A stretch of 64,000 nt of DNA from Membranipora membranacea. Lineage: Eukaryota > Bryozoa > Gymnolaemata > Cheilostomatida > Membraniporidae. The stretch covers positions 20,212,001-20,276,000 of the forward strand of contig OU612075.1 in NCBI GenBank assembly GCA_914767715.1, given 5' to 3'. A program made the translations under genes and the position numbers. The notes under the pieces were generated by a model that was not told where the DNA came from, searched no databases, and saw only the letters and a list, made by a program, of their open reading frames with translations. Positions 1-12,505 of this stretch are shown piece after piece; within the stretch, counting starts at the first letter, position 1, and each line of letters starts with the position of its first letter.

Positions 1-656
1 ACTTGATTTAGGTCAGACTCATATTCATGATCTGTAACCTAACGTCAGCGCTGAAACTTGGGCCAAGATCCCAAGCAAGTAATCAGATGCAATGATAGTT
101 TTTATATCGCCGATCTAGTCAAGAAGGGAGAAAGCTCACGTTTTGGAACGTGCACCCACATCCTTGATATCATTAGCTAAATTTGTTCCGTCATTGCAGT
201 TAGGGTAATCTTCAAACAACTGCAGTCTGCAGCCGTATACGATAACAATCAAGCAAATGACGCTACATGTAAATTCCACCAATACAACTCTGCATCACCT
301 CTATTCCATAGCAACTACACCCCGGAAAGCTTTGTGGATCATTGAGTGTTACTTAAATCAGCATGTTGGATAATTACTACTGCCGGTTTTGTGGGAACGC
401 AAGCAATGAGAGATCTCTGACGTCAGATTAACTTCCCCTGTACAAGGAAAGTGTGCTGTATGGTTTTTTTTCAAGTACATTATAGACTAGGGCAATATCA
501 TATGTAGTCAGCCAGAAACCAAGCTCAGATCTGAATCACTATCAGCTAAACTGAATGATGGATGATGCTTTCCTTTTTCAGTTTCTACTACTCCATTATA
601 ATGTATTACATTGATACTTGATACGGGAATAGAATGTATATGTATGAGGTGCTCAC
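1..656. other. Intron of the adenylate-forming enzyme gene, no exon seen
   Basis: AT-rich sequence following the donor at 656. No minus-strand exon starting in the required phase and matching the continuation of an adenylation domain was found, and no repeat was recognised apart from a short palindrome near 140-155. Confidence 0.5.
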
Positions 657-1491
657 CTGCTTTGAGAATGGCCACATAGCTGATGACGTATTCAAGATTC
701 TTATCCATATATATTCCAACACAGCTATCTGGGACAACTCCTTTAAGCCTTAGAAATTTGGCCAGTCTATCTGTGATGTCGTCTAGTTCGGCATAAGTCA
801 TGCTACCTACAATGAAACAGCAGAGGCAGTCCTCACAAGCCTGAAATTGTTGCTTGCTAAAGTTTATCATGTGCATCTGAAAGGTGGTAACCCGGTGCAT
901 ACAGAAAATAAACATCAGCCAGCCAAAAGGTGAATCTGGACCAGTCATAAGATTTATTTCAAAAAGCTGTTGGCAATAAAATGGCACTGTAAATTGCAGC
1001 ATTTTATGATTAATTAAAAATATTTATAATATATGTACTTAATTATAATGGTGAACAAAGCCATGAATTTTGTTATTAGCCCAGCAAGTCCAGGAGTGTA
1101 GAAGCAATGGCTAAATAAAAACCGAGTACTTTCAATGCACAAGACCGGAGGTTCAGCTTGATGAAAATATAGCTATGCAGCTGAAAAAATATAAATGTGC
1201 ACAAAATATACACAATGCCATGCTGTAATCCCTTCCTAAATTAAAACCTTGTGCCATGTTAGAAGAGACATTTATTTTAACCGATGCACGATACCGGTAT
1301 AGAACTAAACATCATCTTACATCTTCCTACATCCAACAGTTTGAGATTATTTTCCAAGTAGTGAGTGTGTAGCTTTACTCACCATTCTGACTGACAACAG
1401 CAACAGTATTTGGAGTTTTCTTCGCCTGCCTAGAGAACATATCTGGCAGTAACCCCAGGGTCGTGTAGTCCGTAACTGCAACTTCCCCCAT
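657..1491 (-). CDS. Adenylate-forming (AMP-binding) enzyme, first two coding exons, partial
   Basis: Two exons join in phase: 1491..1383 (ATG at 1491, donor AATG|GTGAGT) and 806..657 (acceptor TTGTAG, donor GCAG|GTGAGC). The 86 visible residues start MGEVAVTDYTTLGLLPDMF and continue through VVSQNGSMTYAELDDITDRL to IYMDKNLEYVISYVAILKAG. This is the N-terminal beginning of the ANL superfamily adenylation domain: the 'LTYxELdxxsdrLAxxLrxxGV' strand-helix and the 'VGIxMxxxxEyVixxLAilKAG' core are characteristic. The family activates a carboxylate with ATP; the wording is closest to NRPS-like adenylation domains (Ebony, AASDH type) rather than fatty acyl-CoA synthetases, but the substrate cannot be read from this part. 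An AG acceptor lies just before the ATG, so an upstream 5' UTR exon is likely. The second exon ends in phase 1 and I could not find the next exon between 1 and 656; the ATP-binding loop must lie off the left edge. Confidence 0.85.
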
Positions 1492-1494
1492 CCT

Positions 1495-4400
1495 GCAACC
1501 ATTAAACAATAAACTCATGATTCGCAGTTACGGGAATGTTATTTTTAAGCGTGAAGACGCAGTTTGAAAATCCAGCTCTACTCTGTATGTCCTATGGATT
1601 TGGCAGCTACGCTATGCACTTTGTTCTTGCAGCTGGCTGGCGAACTCTGCAAGCAAATGATGCTTCCAAATTTCATATTCAGTTCACCCTGTTTATTTGT
1701 GAATCTTAAAATTAAATAACAAAATTATAGTAAATCAATAAGTTTTCTTATGGCAAACCACCCACTAAAAGCTTTAAGTTTTGATGCTAAGGACTAACCT
1801 TAATTGTTTGCTGCCGAATGCTGCCGAATTCTTCTGTATGTTTATAAGACAGATATAAAGCTGCTTATTATCCTTGTGAAGCTATTATTTGTTACAGTCC
1901 AATAAGACCCTCACAATAAATTCATTTACAAAAGTATGGATTTTTCTCGGCCTAATCGTGTCAATATACTCTAGACTCCAAGTCTGGTTTGAAGTTTTCT
2001 TATGCAGTTAGGTTCTTCATAAATAATTGATGATATTAGCCTGCAGATCATGACGACAGTGTGAAAAATCAATATTCACACCGTAATATAAATAGCTTTA
2101 GATTTGAGGCCTGAGGCTTGGCTCATCAAATATCTCTTCCCTCTATGTTACAACTATCAAATGATGTGTACTTGGTACTCTACTATTTGAAGTGCTAAAG
2201 GACAATTTCATTATCAACCTAAATTTTCCCCCTGACATGCAGTGGTAATCTTGCAAGGTTGCCATGTCATATTATATTCTGATTCGTGTCTTTACAGTAC
2301 TTTGCACAGGTCCAAAGTATAATCGTACCAAAATCCAAAGTTTAAAAGGCTACCCCCTATACACTACTGAGTGCTGATAGACTTTGAACATAGTTGTTTA
2401 CATATTTCATGACAATCTATATTACTACCGGAGCGAGCCGATCATCATTCATTGATTAATCTATACAGTAATAATAGGATTGTGCAGTTGCCAAATTATT
2501 ATGTCAATGACATAAGCCACCCACAGAACAATCAATCTATTTTCGCTGACCGCTGTAGAACATAACGCAATTAAATTTGCAAACTACCCATCTCTCAGTG
2601 GTTGTATATAATTGATTTGCTTCTCTGACCGCTGAGTTTTTTTTAAATGTGGAGCATTTCCATAATCACTTGGGTAATTTGTTCTACATGATAACGTTTG
2701 ATATTTGCCATTTGATAATAATTGCTATCTCAAAGTCCATGATAATAAAGCGATCGTATCACACCAAGAAAGAGTTCATTGATCACACCATACGTGTACA
2801 GCCAGCACAGGCATGGCAATAATCGATGCACGGAAGCACATCCAGCAAGCATGACAGCCTGTCAAACTGGGAAATAGGGAGACTCAAGCATTGATTTGGG
2901 AAAAGTTAATGACACATCTTAGAAAAGTTCTGCAAAATAAATGCTGTTTCGTCTTTTTAACTTTCTTTTCTTTTCAAATCAACTTGTCACCATTTTGGTA
3001 TTAAGTATTCTGTTGCACTATATAATATATCAGCGGTTACAATACACTGTAATCGCTTTTTGTTACAAATTTCGCCATCATCCCTAAAGAAGAGTGGTTG
3101 CGAATGAAAAACAAAATCGGAGTGGAAAAAAAGGTCTGAAACAGGAAGATCCGTCATGTAGCATTGAGGGTTCTAAGAGACTTGCGAGCTGTTATCTGCC
3201 TATTGAGCAAGAGAAAACAACCTACGATGTTTGTGTTTGAACCTTATAGTTGATTTTCATTGTTATATCCTTGGTCATACATTAATGGCCTTTTTGCTGA
3301 TTGTGTTTTATTTGCAATCAAAGCTTAGTTTGAACAAAGTATTGGAAAGGAACCAACTGAGTGCCACTTTCAAACCTAATGTGCTAGTGAAAGTTAACAC
3401 ATAGGTCTCATGAAAAATTCAGCTTAGTTTTGAGTTATGCCCCTTGAAAAAAGGGAGGACAAATTCCTGCAACAACATAAATTATTCATTTTGATCTCAA
3501 CTCACATACTCACTTGTTTGAACTTTGGGAATGATAAAATATAAGACATTGACCCATGATAGACAATAACGTCTATGAGGTTTTATTATGCTGTGCTTAT
3601 TCTTGCAGATTGAGCCACAATTTGATAACCCTCAGTTCTCAAAACCAACAAAATCAGTTTAAGTAAAACAGATTGCCCGAGATCAGTGAGGTTGCAAGAA
3701 AGGTTTACATTATCCGCGTATGCAGAATCAAAAGGCGAGCCAGACTTAAATCAAGAATTACACATGTCCTACAACTAAATACATTTTTCACTTATTCATG
3801 AATTCACTGTTCACTTTGATGATGAATGACATATGTTGCACTATTTGATATAACAAACATGAAGCAGCCAACAGTAGGTCAAATATCCCTGGTGAGCAAC
3901 AAATATAGTATAGGCTAACTACTTCTACAACTATTTCTCTGTCATTGTTTTCTCCACTCATTCGCAATATTAATATGGGTAAGGCCCTACCCACTCCCTT
4001 TAACGACCATGGGAGTGGGATTAAAATATACAAGACACCATTGAGCGTTATGTAGGACCAATCAACCATGATTAGTGTGATGACAAAGGTTTATATGGTT
4101 TATATTACATGCTCAGTTGGTTTGAAATGAAGAAATAGGATCCAATACATATTGACAGCTGTAACTGTGTTGTTGTTTCGACCACACCTTGATCTCGAAG
4201 AGATTGTCAATAAGTTTTAAAAATCCTTTCAAAAACCGGATCATTGATGCAAGATAGGGTTAGACCTTTGAAAAACATTGATAACAGCAAGATATCCAAC
4301 ATTTTACGCGAGGAGCTTAAAATTAAAAAGTATGATATCTGTTTATCGATATTCTCAACACAAAATGTAGCGTTGACAAATGATTATTCAGTGTCACATC

Positions 4401-4495
4401 AATGAACTAAACCTAGTTTAGTTCATTGGTCACATCCATGCCCATGAATCTTATTGAAATCCTATATAAATATTGGAACTACACATGAAAATCCA
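1495..4495. other. Intergenic or 5' intronic AT-rich DNA, nothing recognised
   Basis: About 3 kb upstream of the adenylate-forming gene. The only open frames are short (under 100 codons) with no recognisable motifs. It may hold a non-coding first exon and promoter of the minus-strand gene, but no specific element can be supported. Confidence 0.5.
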
Positions 4496-5815
4496 AATTA
4501 TCCACAAAACTTCAGTTTTGTGTTTATGATAAACGCATGTGTATACAAAACCCAATCCAGTGCCTCATATCACTTTATCAAAAAGTGTTTTTGCAAAAAT
4601 AGAAAAAACGGCTGAATCACAGTCCTGTGTTCTACCACGTATGTGTAGTAAAACCAGATGAAGGTTTGCTATTTATATTTTTTTGTCTGATTTATGCCAT
4701 GAAAGCTTGAAATTAATTAAAAATTAAAATACAGCCTACTTTACCCATATATCTCCAAGATACATCAATGAAAATCATTATGCCTGGGTGGGCGAGTGGC
4801 TAGTGTGTTCAATCACAGCACGAGTGGCCCATGTTCGATACCCGGTTGTTACCAAAAAAAAAGCAAATAGGTAAATATGTACAAACTAATATTTTTATAT
4901 ATACCACAATTATAACATGCTTGCTGCGCGAGAGGCCTGGATACGGATACGCTTTTAATACCCTTTTGGCATCTATATTTTATAAACAATTATATAATAT
5001 ATACAATTATTGCCAACAATATATAATTGTATATTTTATATTATTTATAATTATATATTATTTACAATTATATATTATTTACAATTATATATTATAAACA
5101 ATTATATATTATATACAATTATATATTATTTGCAATTACATATTACATACAAATTCATATTACATGCAATTATATATTATATACAATTATGTAATAAATT
5201 ATTTACAATTTTACATTATATACATTTATATACAATATACAATTATATATAAATATACCACAATTATAACATAACACGCCTGGTGAAGACAGATTATATT
5301 TACATTATCATCTCTTTTACTACTTGGTGGTTTTACTTGTTTTTTTGTACCTTTTTATTGCTACTTACACCCACTACATCATTAAATTTAACCACCTGGA
5401 TTATTTCGCACTGAGCTTTGCAAGCTTGAGCGGCACAGCGTGGCTGAGCGGTTGGAGTGTTTGATCTCAGCCCAAGTTCAAATTCCGGTGAGGTCAGATT
5501 AAAATAAGCAAGGAGGGAGCATGGGGAGGAGCCCTTATTTATATATAATATATTATATATATACCACAAAATTATAAAATGTTTGATACGTTATATTCTA
5601 TGGCTGTATTCACTACAAATAATTGTGGGGGGAGTTCTGCCACATAATAGGACAACGATACTCCGGCTGTCTACCTCATAGGTGGCATGGAAAGGACAGC
5701 CATTTCAATTTGCTATTATAATGACATCGGCCATCCATCATAAACACAATGGACAACCTGAGAGTATATCATCCACACCCCTGAAGTTTTGTGGCATTTA
5801 TGATCGCGGCATTTC
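4496..5815 (+). repeat. Composite tRNA-related repeat, copy 1 (about 1.3 kb)
   Basis: Aligns by eye along its length with 43187..44676. Shared blocks in order: a start with CAAAACTTCAGTTTTGTG; a tRNA-like block (4791-4853) with A-box-like GGGCGAGTGGCTAG and B-box-like TGTTCGATACC; an AT-rich (tatacaattata)n microsatellite at about 4980-5250; a block with TTTTACTACTTGGTGG; a second tRNA-like block (5430-5500) with GTGGCTGAGCGGTTGG; and a closing unique block with TCCGGCTGTCTACCTCATAG ending near GATCGCGGCATTTC. Two or more tRNA-like promoter blocks in one unit suggest a compound SINE. No transposition protein is encoded. Confidence 0.75.
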
Positions 5816-6100
5816 TAGTATTATTTATCGAAAAACACAATTTACAAGGCAGTTTGAGTTCCGGAAAATTCACCCATCATAGCAAATGCTTCTTTCCATT
5901 ATTCAAGACTAGAAACTTGAGTAAGATAAACCAACCCTGCTACATTGGAGCGCTATCTTTAGAATCCAGAGAGAATTTCATGCTATCAATCATGATAATT
6001 ATTACATCAGACCTTTTGCAATTACCAATAATTTCTCTCGCAAAATCCATCACTTCACCGAAATCTTCTTTCTAATGCACCCACGTAAAGAAAGTAGGTG

Positions 6101-7035
6101 AGTTTCGCTCTTTACCGATTACCTCTGAAGTACCACAGGGGTCAATTTCAGGCCCCATTCTGTTTAACCTGGTATTAAATGACGTGCTGACAACCTTCAA
6201 AAACTTTTTCGGGGATGCAGATGACCCGCTTCTTTTCCGTAAAGCTGATAATAGACGGTTTTCTGAGCTCTTATTTATGCCTCAATTTGGAGTTGTCCTC
6301 TCTCCAGTTTGGTACTTTTAACCCACGCTGCATAGGAAAAACCTGCTGAAAGAGGGTTATCTTGAAAACCGCTTATGTAAGGATAAAAATGATTTTTGAT
6401 TCAGAATCTGCACCATTAAAAACCCTGTGAGACAAGGTTTCCAAATCATTGGAGGCTTGAATGTTGATAAATCTCAATTTTAGTGACGAAACTTGCCAAA
6501 TTGTCCGCAAAACAGGCAGAAAATGCTATAATTGTCTATCCAAATACTAAAATTATTTCCCAAACTATGTCCATATGAGTTTTCAACGCTGCAGATTCTG
6601 AATCAAAAATAATTTTTTTCCTTTTATAAGCGGTTATCAAGATAACCCTCTTTTCAGCACGTTTTTCCTATGTGCCGTGGGTTAAAAGTACCAAACTGGA
6701 GAGAAGACAACTTTGAATTGAGGCCTTAATCAGAGCTCAGAAAACTGTCTATATACAAGGAATCAAAATAGGAAACCCTTTTTAATTATGCATCAAATTG
6801 GAACCAAAAACACCTTTTACAGCTAAACATCTCTCAAACACAGTTCTGCATTTTCACTGATAGAAACTGTTCGCTTACTACCACTTCAACCCTAAAATAG
6901 AATCCCAAATCCATTAATGTATATGGTACAGCACTTGACACAGACTTCTCCTTTCAAACTCATAATACCAAAGTAACAACTAAAAGCAGCTAACTTGTAT
7001 ACCTAGTATCCAAACTCAAGAAATACATGAATGTT
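6101..7035 (+). mobile_element. Decayed LINE-type reverse transcriptase, split by a hairpin element
   Basis: At 6108-6250 one frame reads ITSEVPQGSISGPILFNLVL then a stretch with FFGDADDPLLFRKADN. These match the reverse transcriptase 'GVPQGSvLGPlLFllyiND' motif and a degraded catalytic YADD box (here DADD). After the hairpin at 6251-6752 the homology appears to resume: at about 6920-7035 the frame reads GTALDTDFSFQTHNTKVTTK, which resembles the thumb-side 'DLGV..dsdLsFs.Hi..v.kKa' block of non-LTR retrotransposons. Stops interrupt the second part. I infer an old non-LTR retrotransposon fragment, non-functional, on the plus strand. No endonuclease domain or 3' end is recognisable. Confidence 0.75.
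6251..6752. repeat. Hairpin (foldback) MITE of about 500 bp
   Basis: The two halves are imperfect inverted copies. The left end reads ATAGACGGTTTTCTGAGCTC and the right end is its reverse complement with one difference. Matching inner blocks include the segment around CCAGTTTGGTACTTTTAACCC on the left and GGGTTAAAAGTACCAAACTGG on the right. It has no open reading frame and interrupts the reverse transcriptase remnant, so it inserted later. A diverged half copy is seen at 51837-51990. Confidence 0.8.
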
Positions 7036-7335
7036 GATAAATCACTGGTTCAGCCAATAATAACCCACTACTTGTTGTTGTGGTTGCTCAACTGACTTTG
7101 GGTTTCACAGTCGCATTCTTGTGACACATTTATCCTCATTTCACAGGGAGGTGTTCTGAATATAATATAGATTTCAGAAGCTATACTTAACTCTAAGAAA
7201 AATACCTTGACAATATCAAGTTGTTATACACGCCTAGGCAAAATAAATTGACATTTGCATAACCATGGTTTTGAAACGTTTGTTATGTCACAAGTCAGAG
7301 TCATTGTCGGAATCGTTGTCAGAGTCATTTTCATT

Positions 7336-7490
7336 GTCACCAGTGTCAGCCGTCACCAGTGTCAGCCGTCACCAGTGTCAGCCGTCACCAGTATCAGCCG
7401 TCACCGGTGTCAGCCGTCACCAGTGTCAGCCGTCACCAGTGTCAGCCATCATCAGTGTCAGCCGTCACCAGTGTCAGCCCTCGCCAGTTT
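7336..7490 (+). repeat. 16 bp minisatellite, about 9.5 copies
   Basis: Tandem copies of GTCACCAGTGTCAGCC start at 7336 and every 16 bp to about 7480, with single-base variants (for example GTATCAG at 7391, ATCATCAG at 7448). Because 16 is not a multiple of 3, all three plus frames carry the same 16-residue peptide repeat (containing SAVTSVSRHQCQPSPV). The overlapping open frames here are therefore repeat artefacts, not genes. Confidence 0.95.
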
Positions 7491-7676
7491 GCTTGGCTCT
7501 TTAGGACTACACATAGTCCAAAGAAATTTGCAGTGTATGAGGTAGATGTGTGGCAAAAAGTTGTTTAATTACATGATCAATGCAATAAAGCCAGTTAAAT
7601 TATTCCCTTCCCTTGTCAACTCGGTGACATTGAAACATCCGATCCTTGATAAAGATTCCAATTTTATATACACTAT

Positions 7677-7682
7677 TTTATT
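7677..7682 (-). promoter_or_regulatory. Candidate polyadenylation signal of the GPCR at 7841
   Basis: AATAAA on the minus strand, about 160 bp downstream of the GPCR stop codon, in a plausible position for its 3' UTR end. Confidence 0.4.
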
Positions 7683-7840
7683 TTGCAGACAACATAATCT
7701 TGGACGGATTTTTTCCATAATGTGTCAAAGAAATTACAGCAAAAAAGAGAAAAGAGAGTAAAACTGATACAGCTTTGTGTTTGGAGGATTGATTGGTATA
7801 CCATATCAGAATAATGTTCACAAGAGAATAGCTTCAAATT

Positions 7841-8728
7841 TTAAAAAGGTTGTACTCGAGAATTACTACAAAATACAAATATAGACTTACACTTAATTCT
7901 GAAATCCTTGTTACAAATGTAAAGAATGAAGAAGTTTGTTCCACTATTCAAGATCACAAAATATGCGGACACAAATTTGAAAATCATCGGTGGCTGAGAG
8001 TTAGGAAACGGTGAAAGTTGCCACGTTAAAAACGCTACAGATGGAACCCAACACACATAATAAACACCAACAACTAAAGCTACAGACATCATCGACTTTC
8101 TTATTCTTTGTTTTCTACTGAACCCGGCGCCTCTTATCTCTTTCAGAATCATGAGATGGGTAACAAGAGCAACATTGAGAGGTATCACAATGAAGAGGCC
8201 ACTGACTAGAGCAACATAAGACCATTCTTCTTTAAACATGCATGTTGCTAATACTGGATCAAATTCAGCCTCTATAAATCCTGTCAACACCGAGGTCATG
8301 AGGATGACTATGATGACAGCAAAAGCGATCACAGAGTAAGAAACTGCTAAATGAGCTGGTTTGTGGTTTGTGACGAATTGTCTGTGTTGAGTTGGTCTCA
8401 AAATAGAGTAACACTTCTCAATACATATTGCACAGTGTATCCAGGTCGTAGCTGAACTTACAATATGGTTTAATATCGCTGTGGTTTTGCACAACTTGTC
8501 ATTTATTTGTAGAACTCCTGTTATGTATCCAACAGTTGCCACCAGATGGGGTAAGATTGTTGCCAAATCAACAACAGCAAGGCAGATCATTAGGTATTGC
8601 TGAAGTTGTAATCTCTTCATGCGTTTGAAAGTCATCAGAGTCAGACTGTTGGTTATGATGATCAAGATAAGAATGGTCCCATTCACTGCAGCTAGCTCAG
8701 CCTCAAACTGTCTCCATTGAAGTTCCAT
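7841..8728 (-). CDS. Class A (rhodopsin-like) GPCR, single exon, 295 aa
   Basis: Seven hydrophobic segments span the protein. Landmarks, numbered from the ATG at 8728: N-glycosylation site NGT at 16; N27 in TM1 (ITNSLT); D54 in TM2 (CLAVVDLA); C80 at the top of TM3; ECIL-type end of TM3 reading EKC at 104-106 in place of D/E-R-Y; P in TM5 (FIVIPLN); CWVP in TM6; and NSGTNFFILY in TM7, a variant of NPxxY. The start is supported by an in-frame TAG 15 bases upstream. N and C termini are short, so this is a compact receptor. The ligand is not predictable; lineage-expanded orphan receptors of this type are common in invertebrates. The missing DRY arginine (K here) and missing NP proline suggest atypical G-protein coupling. 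No intron is needed to complete it. Confidence 0.9.
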   Translation of the reverse strand: MELQWRQFEAELAAVNGTILILIIITNSLTLMTFKRMKRLQLQQYLMICLAVVDLATILPHLVATVGYITGVLQINDKLCKTTAILNHIVSSATTWIHCAICIEKCYSILRPTQHRQFVTNHKPAHLAVSYSVIAFAVIIVILMTSVLTGFIEAEFDPVLATCMFKEEWSYVALVSGLFIVIPLNVALVTHLMILKEIRGAGFSRKQRIRKSMMSVALVVGVYYVCWVPSVAFLTWQLSPFPNSQPPMIFKFVSAYFVILNSGTNFFILYICNKDFRIKCKSIFVFCSNSRVQPF

Positions 8729-8910
8729 GGCAATATCAGAGTTCTACAAGCAAGACCATCTTTTATAAATATGGTGTATGATTATGCAATACTTCATTTT
8801 AGAACTGATGGTATTTTTAATTTTTTCTCTATTATGTTCTTATATGATGTGTATCGTCTTCTCAATGCATGTTTTGAACGGCTTTCAATAATAAACTTCA
8901 ATAGAGCTCA

Positions 8911-8911
<1 letters not shown>

Positions 8912-8962
<51 letters not shown>
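8912..8962 (+). repeat. (TCA)n microsatellite, 17 units, flanked by a 19 bp direct repeat
   Basis: An uninterrupted TCA run lies about 180 bp upstream of the minus-strand GPCR start. The sequence CAATAGAGCTCATTCATCA occurs on both sides (about 8899 and 8961), suggesting the expansion began inside a small duplication. Confidence 0.95.
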
Positions 8963-11900
8963 ATAGAGCTCATTCATCAGTTCATGAACTATACTCTATT
9001 CAAAGTTCTAGTTTATATTTAAAATATTATGCAGCCTCTCTGGCGTTACATGTGTCTTTGAATTTCGTGAGGTTGGTGCTGATCATACCACATGGTATAA
9101 TATAGAATGGTGGTTAATATTAACTCTATAATGGACAATTATAGGTACAAGCGAGCATCAGATGCCATCTCACATAATTATTGCATCAACCTATGGCACT
9201 GCGACAGCCGGTTGCTTCATGTGGATTATAGTTGTATTGTATAATTTTTTTATTATTAAAAAAAGTTGGGACTGTAGACTACACATAGATAGACCAAGTC
9301 ATCAAAGAACTATATAGTAAGACAGCAACTTCTGCGTAAGTTCTGGGTTGCGCAAGAATTTTGCAATAAATGAATTCCTTGTATGATGCCAATGTGGTTA
9401 TTAATTTTACTGTATTATACAATCCCAATATACTACCACTTCCACAGATTTTTCATTACAACATTTTCTATATGCACTGATGATAAATTTTCATACTCAG
9501 GAGGTATTGTACAAAAGCACACGCCTTCATTTAGTTTCATTTTTGTTGAGAAGTCAAGCTTTTATTGTACTCAAAGGAGAATAGAAGCGACATTTTACTG
9601 GAATCCATATCCAACAATTATATCTCTATAGCAGAGAGGTCAATTCTCACTGCAAAAATTATTTATAACTACAGCAGTACTATATAGTGATGTGGCTATA
9701 AAATGCGTTTGTCCGTGGATATTCATACATTCCTGGTGAATCCAGTACAAGTTAACTTTTCACAAATTCTTTTCTTTACTGATTTGTTTCAAATGATTTA
9801 AGACATGTTTTCAAGGTATTTATTTTGACTTGTTTGGATCTCTCAGGAAGAATTACTTAAAGAAGGCTCAAAATATATATAAATACTTTTTTTAATCGCT
9901 TCTGACCATACCTACCGGAATTCAGAGTCAGAATTTTATAAGGTACATCCAGAAGCCACGAATAGGAAGATGTAATTTACACACAAAGTCGAGACACAGC
10001 ACACTCCTGTACTTGGTGAATTTTGTTTACTACTATCGTTAATTTTGTTGTGTAAAACCTGACAGTTTGCAGCTTATATAGAGTTTATTTATAGTGTTAT
10101 GTTACTATTTAGTAATTGTACCACACAATCTCATTTGCACTCAAAAGCGTAATTTAGTTTAGATAAAGTTTGTACTTACTGCCTAACCAACTAACTACCC
10201 AGCACAACTAAAGAAGATTATCCACTTGATCCCAACTGTTTTTTTACAAAAAAAATCATTCATAAATACAGTGAAAGAACTAGGAATTGTTCTTGTGCAA
10301 CAGATTATTATGCAACTATGAGGGATGTTTACCAATCTAGAGTAGGCCTATATAATAGTAGCGCTACAAAACTCGCCATCAATGCACCAAAGGCAAATGA
10401 CAACTCATGTTTGTGAATTGTATATTTTTGCTTCACAATCCTTAGAGATATGGCATTAAGATGTATTACATAATCATGTGGGATTTAGCAGCATATAAAC
10501 AGACATATTAGTGACAATCGAAATAATAAAATCAGCCTTTGCCATGCCTTACAAAGTATAATTTTACATCATGACAGAAATGAACACTTGATTGAGTTGG
10601 AGGATCATCTGAATATTTCTTGTAAAACTAAATAAATGAAAATATAAATTTAAACTAAATAAATGGTCTGCTATCAACAATATTCAAAACAACCAGTAAT
10701 CATACCTTGCTATGCAGAGAGTTATAGTAGATCCATTCCAGAGATCAGCAGAGCGCTATATGGCGGAGTATTTCTTCTATTCCAATATTAGTTCATGTCA
10801 CCTTTCACACTTTAATAACCCAGCAGTCATTAATCTGATCCAGGAATAAACGAGGTGTTATAACGACCAAGTATTTTCACTACTGCTATTTTTAGAGCCT
10901 TTTACCTCTAACACAATTTTACAACTCAGCGGAAATTTTCTTGAGCCAGACACACTCGTGAAAATCATAATTAACCTCTTGACTTCTTGGGAATCGATAC
11001 TCAAGTTTGTCAGCAGCAGTTTAACAAGCTTTCTTTGGAAAACTAATACGTCGACAAACAATTAAAAAGTTCCATACAGGTCCTTGTTGAACATGATTGC
11101 ACTGATTGCATGCATTTCATTTATATGCGATAACATGGTCTCAAGGGCCTCAAGCTGACATGTTGGTAGGCTAGACTAGGCACAGCCTCTTTGCGCATGT
11201 GCAATCGACCAGTTCAGGTTGGTTATCTTTGCAACATAGCGACTGAACTAATTCAAATGTGTTTGAGTTCTCAAACACTGCCTCACCGTTATATTCACTC
11301 CAATATCTTTATTTGATTTTTACTTCACCAAAAAGAAGTGAAGGCTTTTTTGCAAAATAATACCAGAACGTATTGCTCTCTAAACAATCATACCACAGGA
11401 TCAATAAATTGATAGACACATTTTATTGATGCCTCTCAATGCGCTGAATATATGACCAAACTCAACAACTGATCCAATGTGAAATGCCTGAATGCTGAAT
11501 TCATCAAATACTGAAAGAAAAAAATATTAGCTGAGGATAGTTGGGTGTCCTTTTGTGTCTGCAATGCTACCTACTGTGAACAGAAATACGCTCCTAAACA
11601 AGAAGCTGCAGTGACTCTTGCACCTGGATGAGACTGATCCTGCAGCAGCATTTGAAGATAAGAGACCAGTTTCAGAAGGACAGGACCAGACTTGTTAATG
11701 CGGAAAATCATCCCTCAAGGAAGAATACCAGAGAAGGTTCACAAGAACAGAACACCATAAATATGTTAAAATACCTCTGAATAAGAAGTGGAAAGAAATG
11801 ATGAACCAAAGAAGCGCTTCAGGACTAATGTGAAGCACAGAGTAACTGATGACTGTGATAAAATAACTGCTGTTGGAGGAATAAAAGATGCTTTTAAAAA

Positions 11901-12497
11901 TTTAGAGTCTCAATCGACGTCAATCAAATGTCATATGAGAACAATCTAAACATGCTGAACAATCCTTTCCAGACCTTTCCAAATGTTGTTTGAAATCAAT
12001 TCGGGACATTGAAGCTTTATACGGCAGGAAGCAATGATGGCCTAACAACTCCATTACTGTATGATACCCTCCTTCCCTTCTAACTGGAGGAAGGAACCAA
12101 CTCCTATTTTTCAAGAAAAGACATAGTTGTGAAATCAACAGACCTGCAAGTCTGGCTTGTATCTGTAGCAACTAGCAAAGACTTCAAACACATCAGCACC
12201 ATTCATGGGTCAAGGCCTATCAGAGGCGTTAAATTATGATTGGAAATATTTGTTTCAAAAAGAAAGAAACTAATTTTTTTTTTAGGCAACCAGTGCAGTG
12301 ACCGTATAGTGTCTATAATTTTCAAAGAAAGTTTTTACAGACTGAAAAAAAATTTCCTTGATTTGAAACTTCAATTTCATTGGTACCTCAGATATAGTTA
12401 ACGAACCGATAGGACTATAATTGGAGTTATACTAATACTATAATATTTTGAGCCAGGATAATTTATTTTCAGCTCAAGTCTCAATTGACAGGTCTGC
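8963..12497. other. Intergenic AT-rich DNA, no gene recognised
   Basis: Only short, motif-free open frames. Between about 11560 and 12170 the composition is less AT-rich; a minus-strand frame there (12171-11920) has a run of four cysteines near its end, but no domain was recognised. It may be a decayed gene or mobile element. Confidence 0.45.
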
Positions 12498-12505
12498 GCT
12501 ATGAT

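Noticed and set aside
4831-5252. Tyr/Ile-rich open frames
   Set aside because: Translation of the (tatacaatta)n array in the composite repeat.
7255-7568. Three overlapping plus-strand open frames rich in Ser, Val and Gln
   Set aside because: All are translations of the 16 bp minisatellite in three frames; no independent coding signal.
11920-12171. Cysteine-containing minus-strand frame (SGKDCSACLDCSHM)
   Set aside because: Spacing does not match a known zinc finger, no splice context, and no neighbouring exons found.
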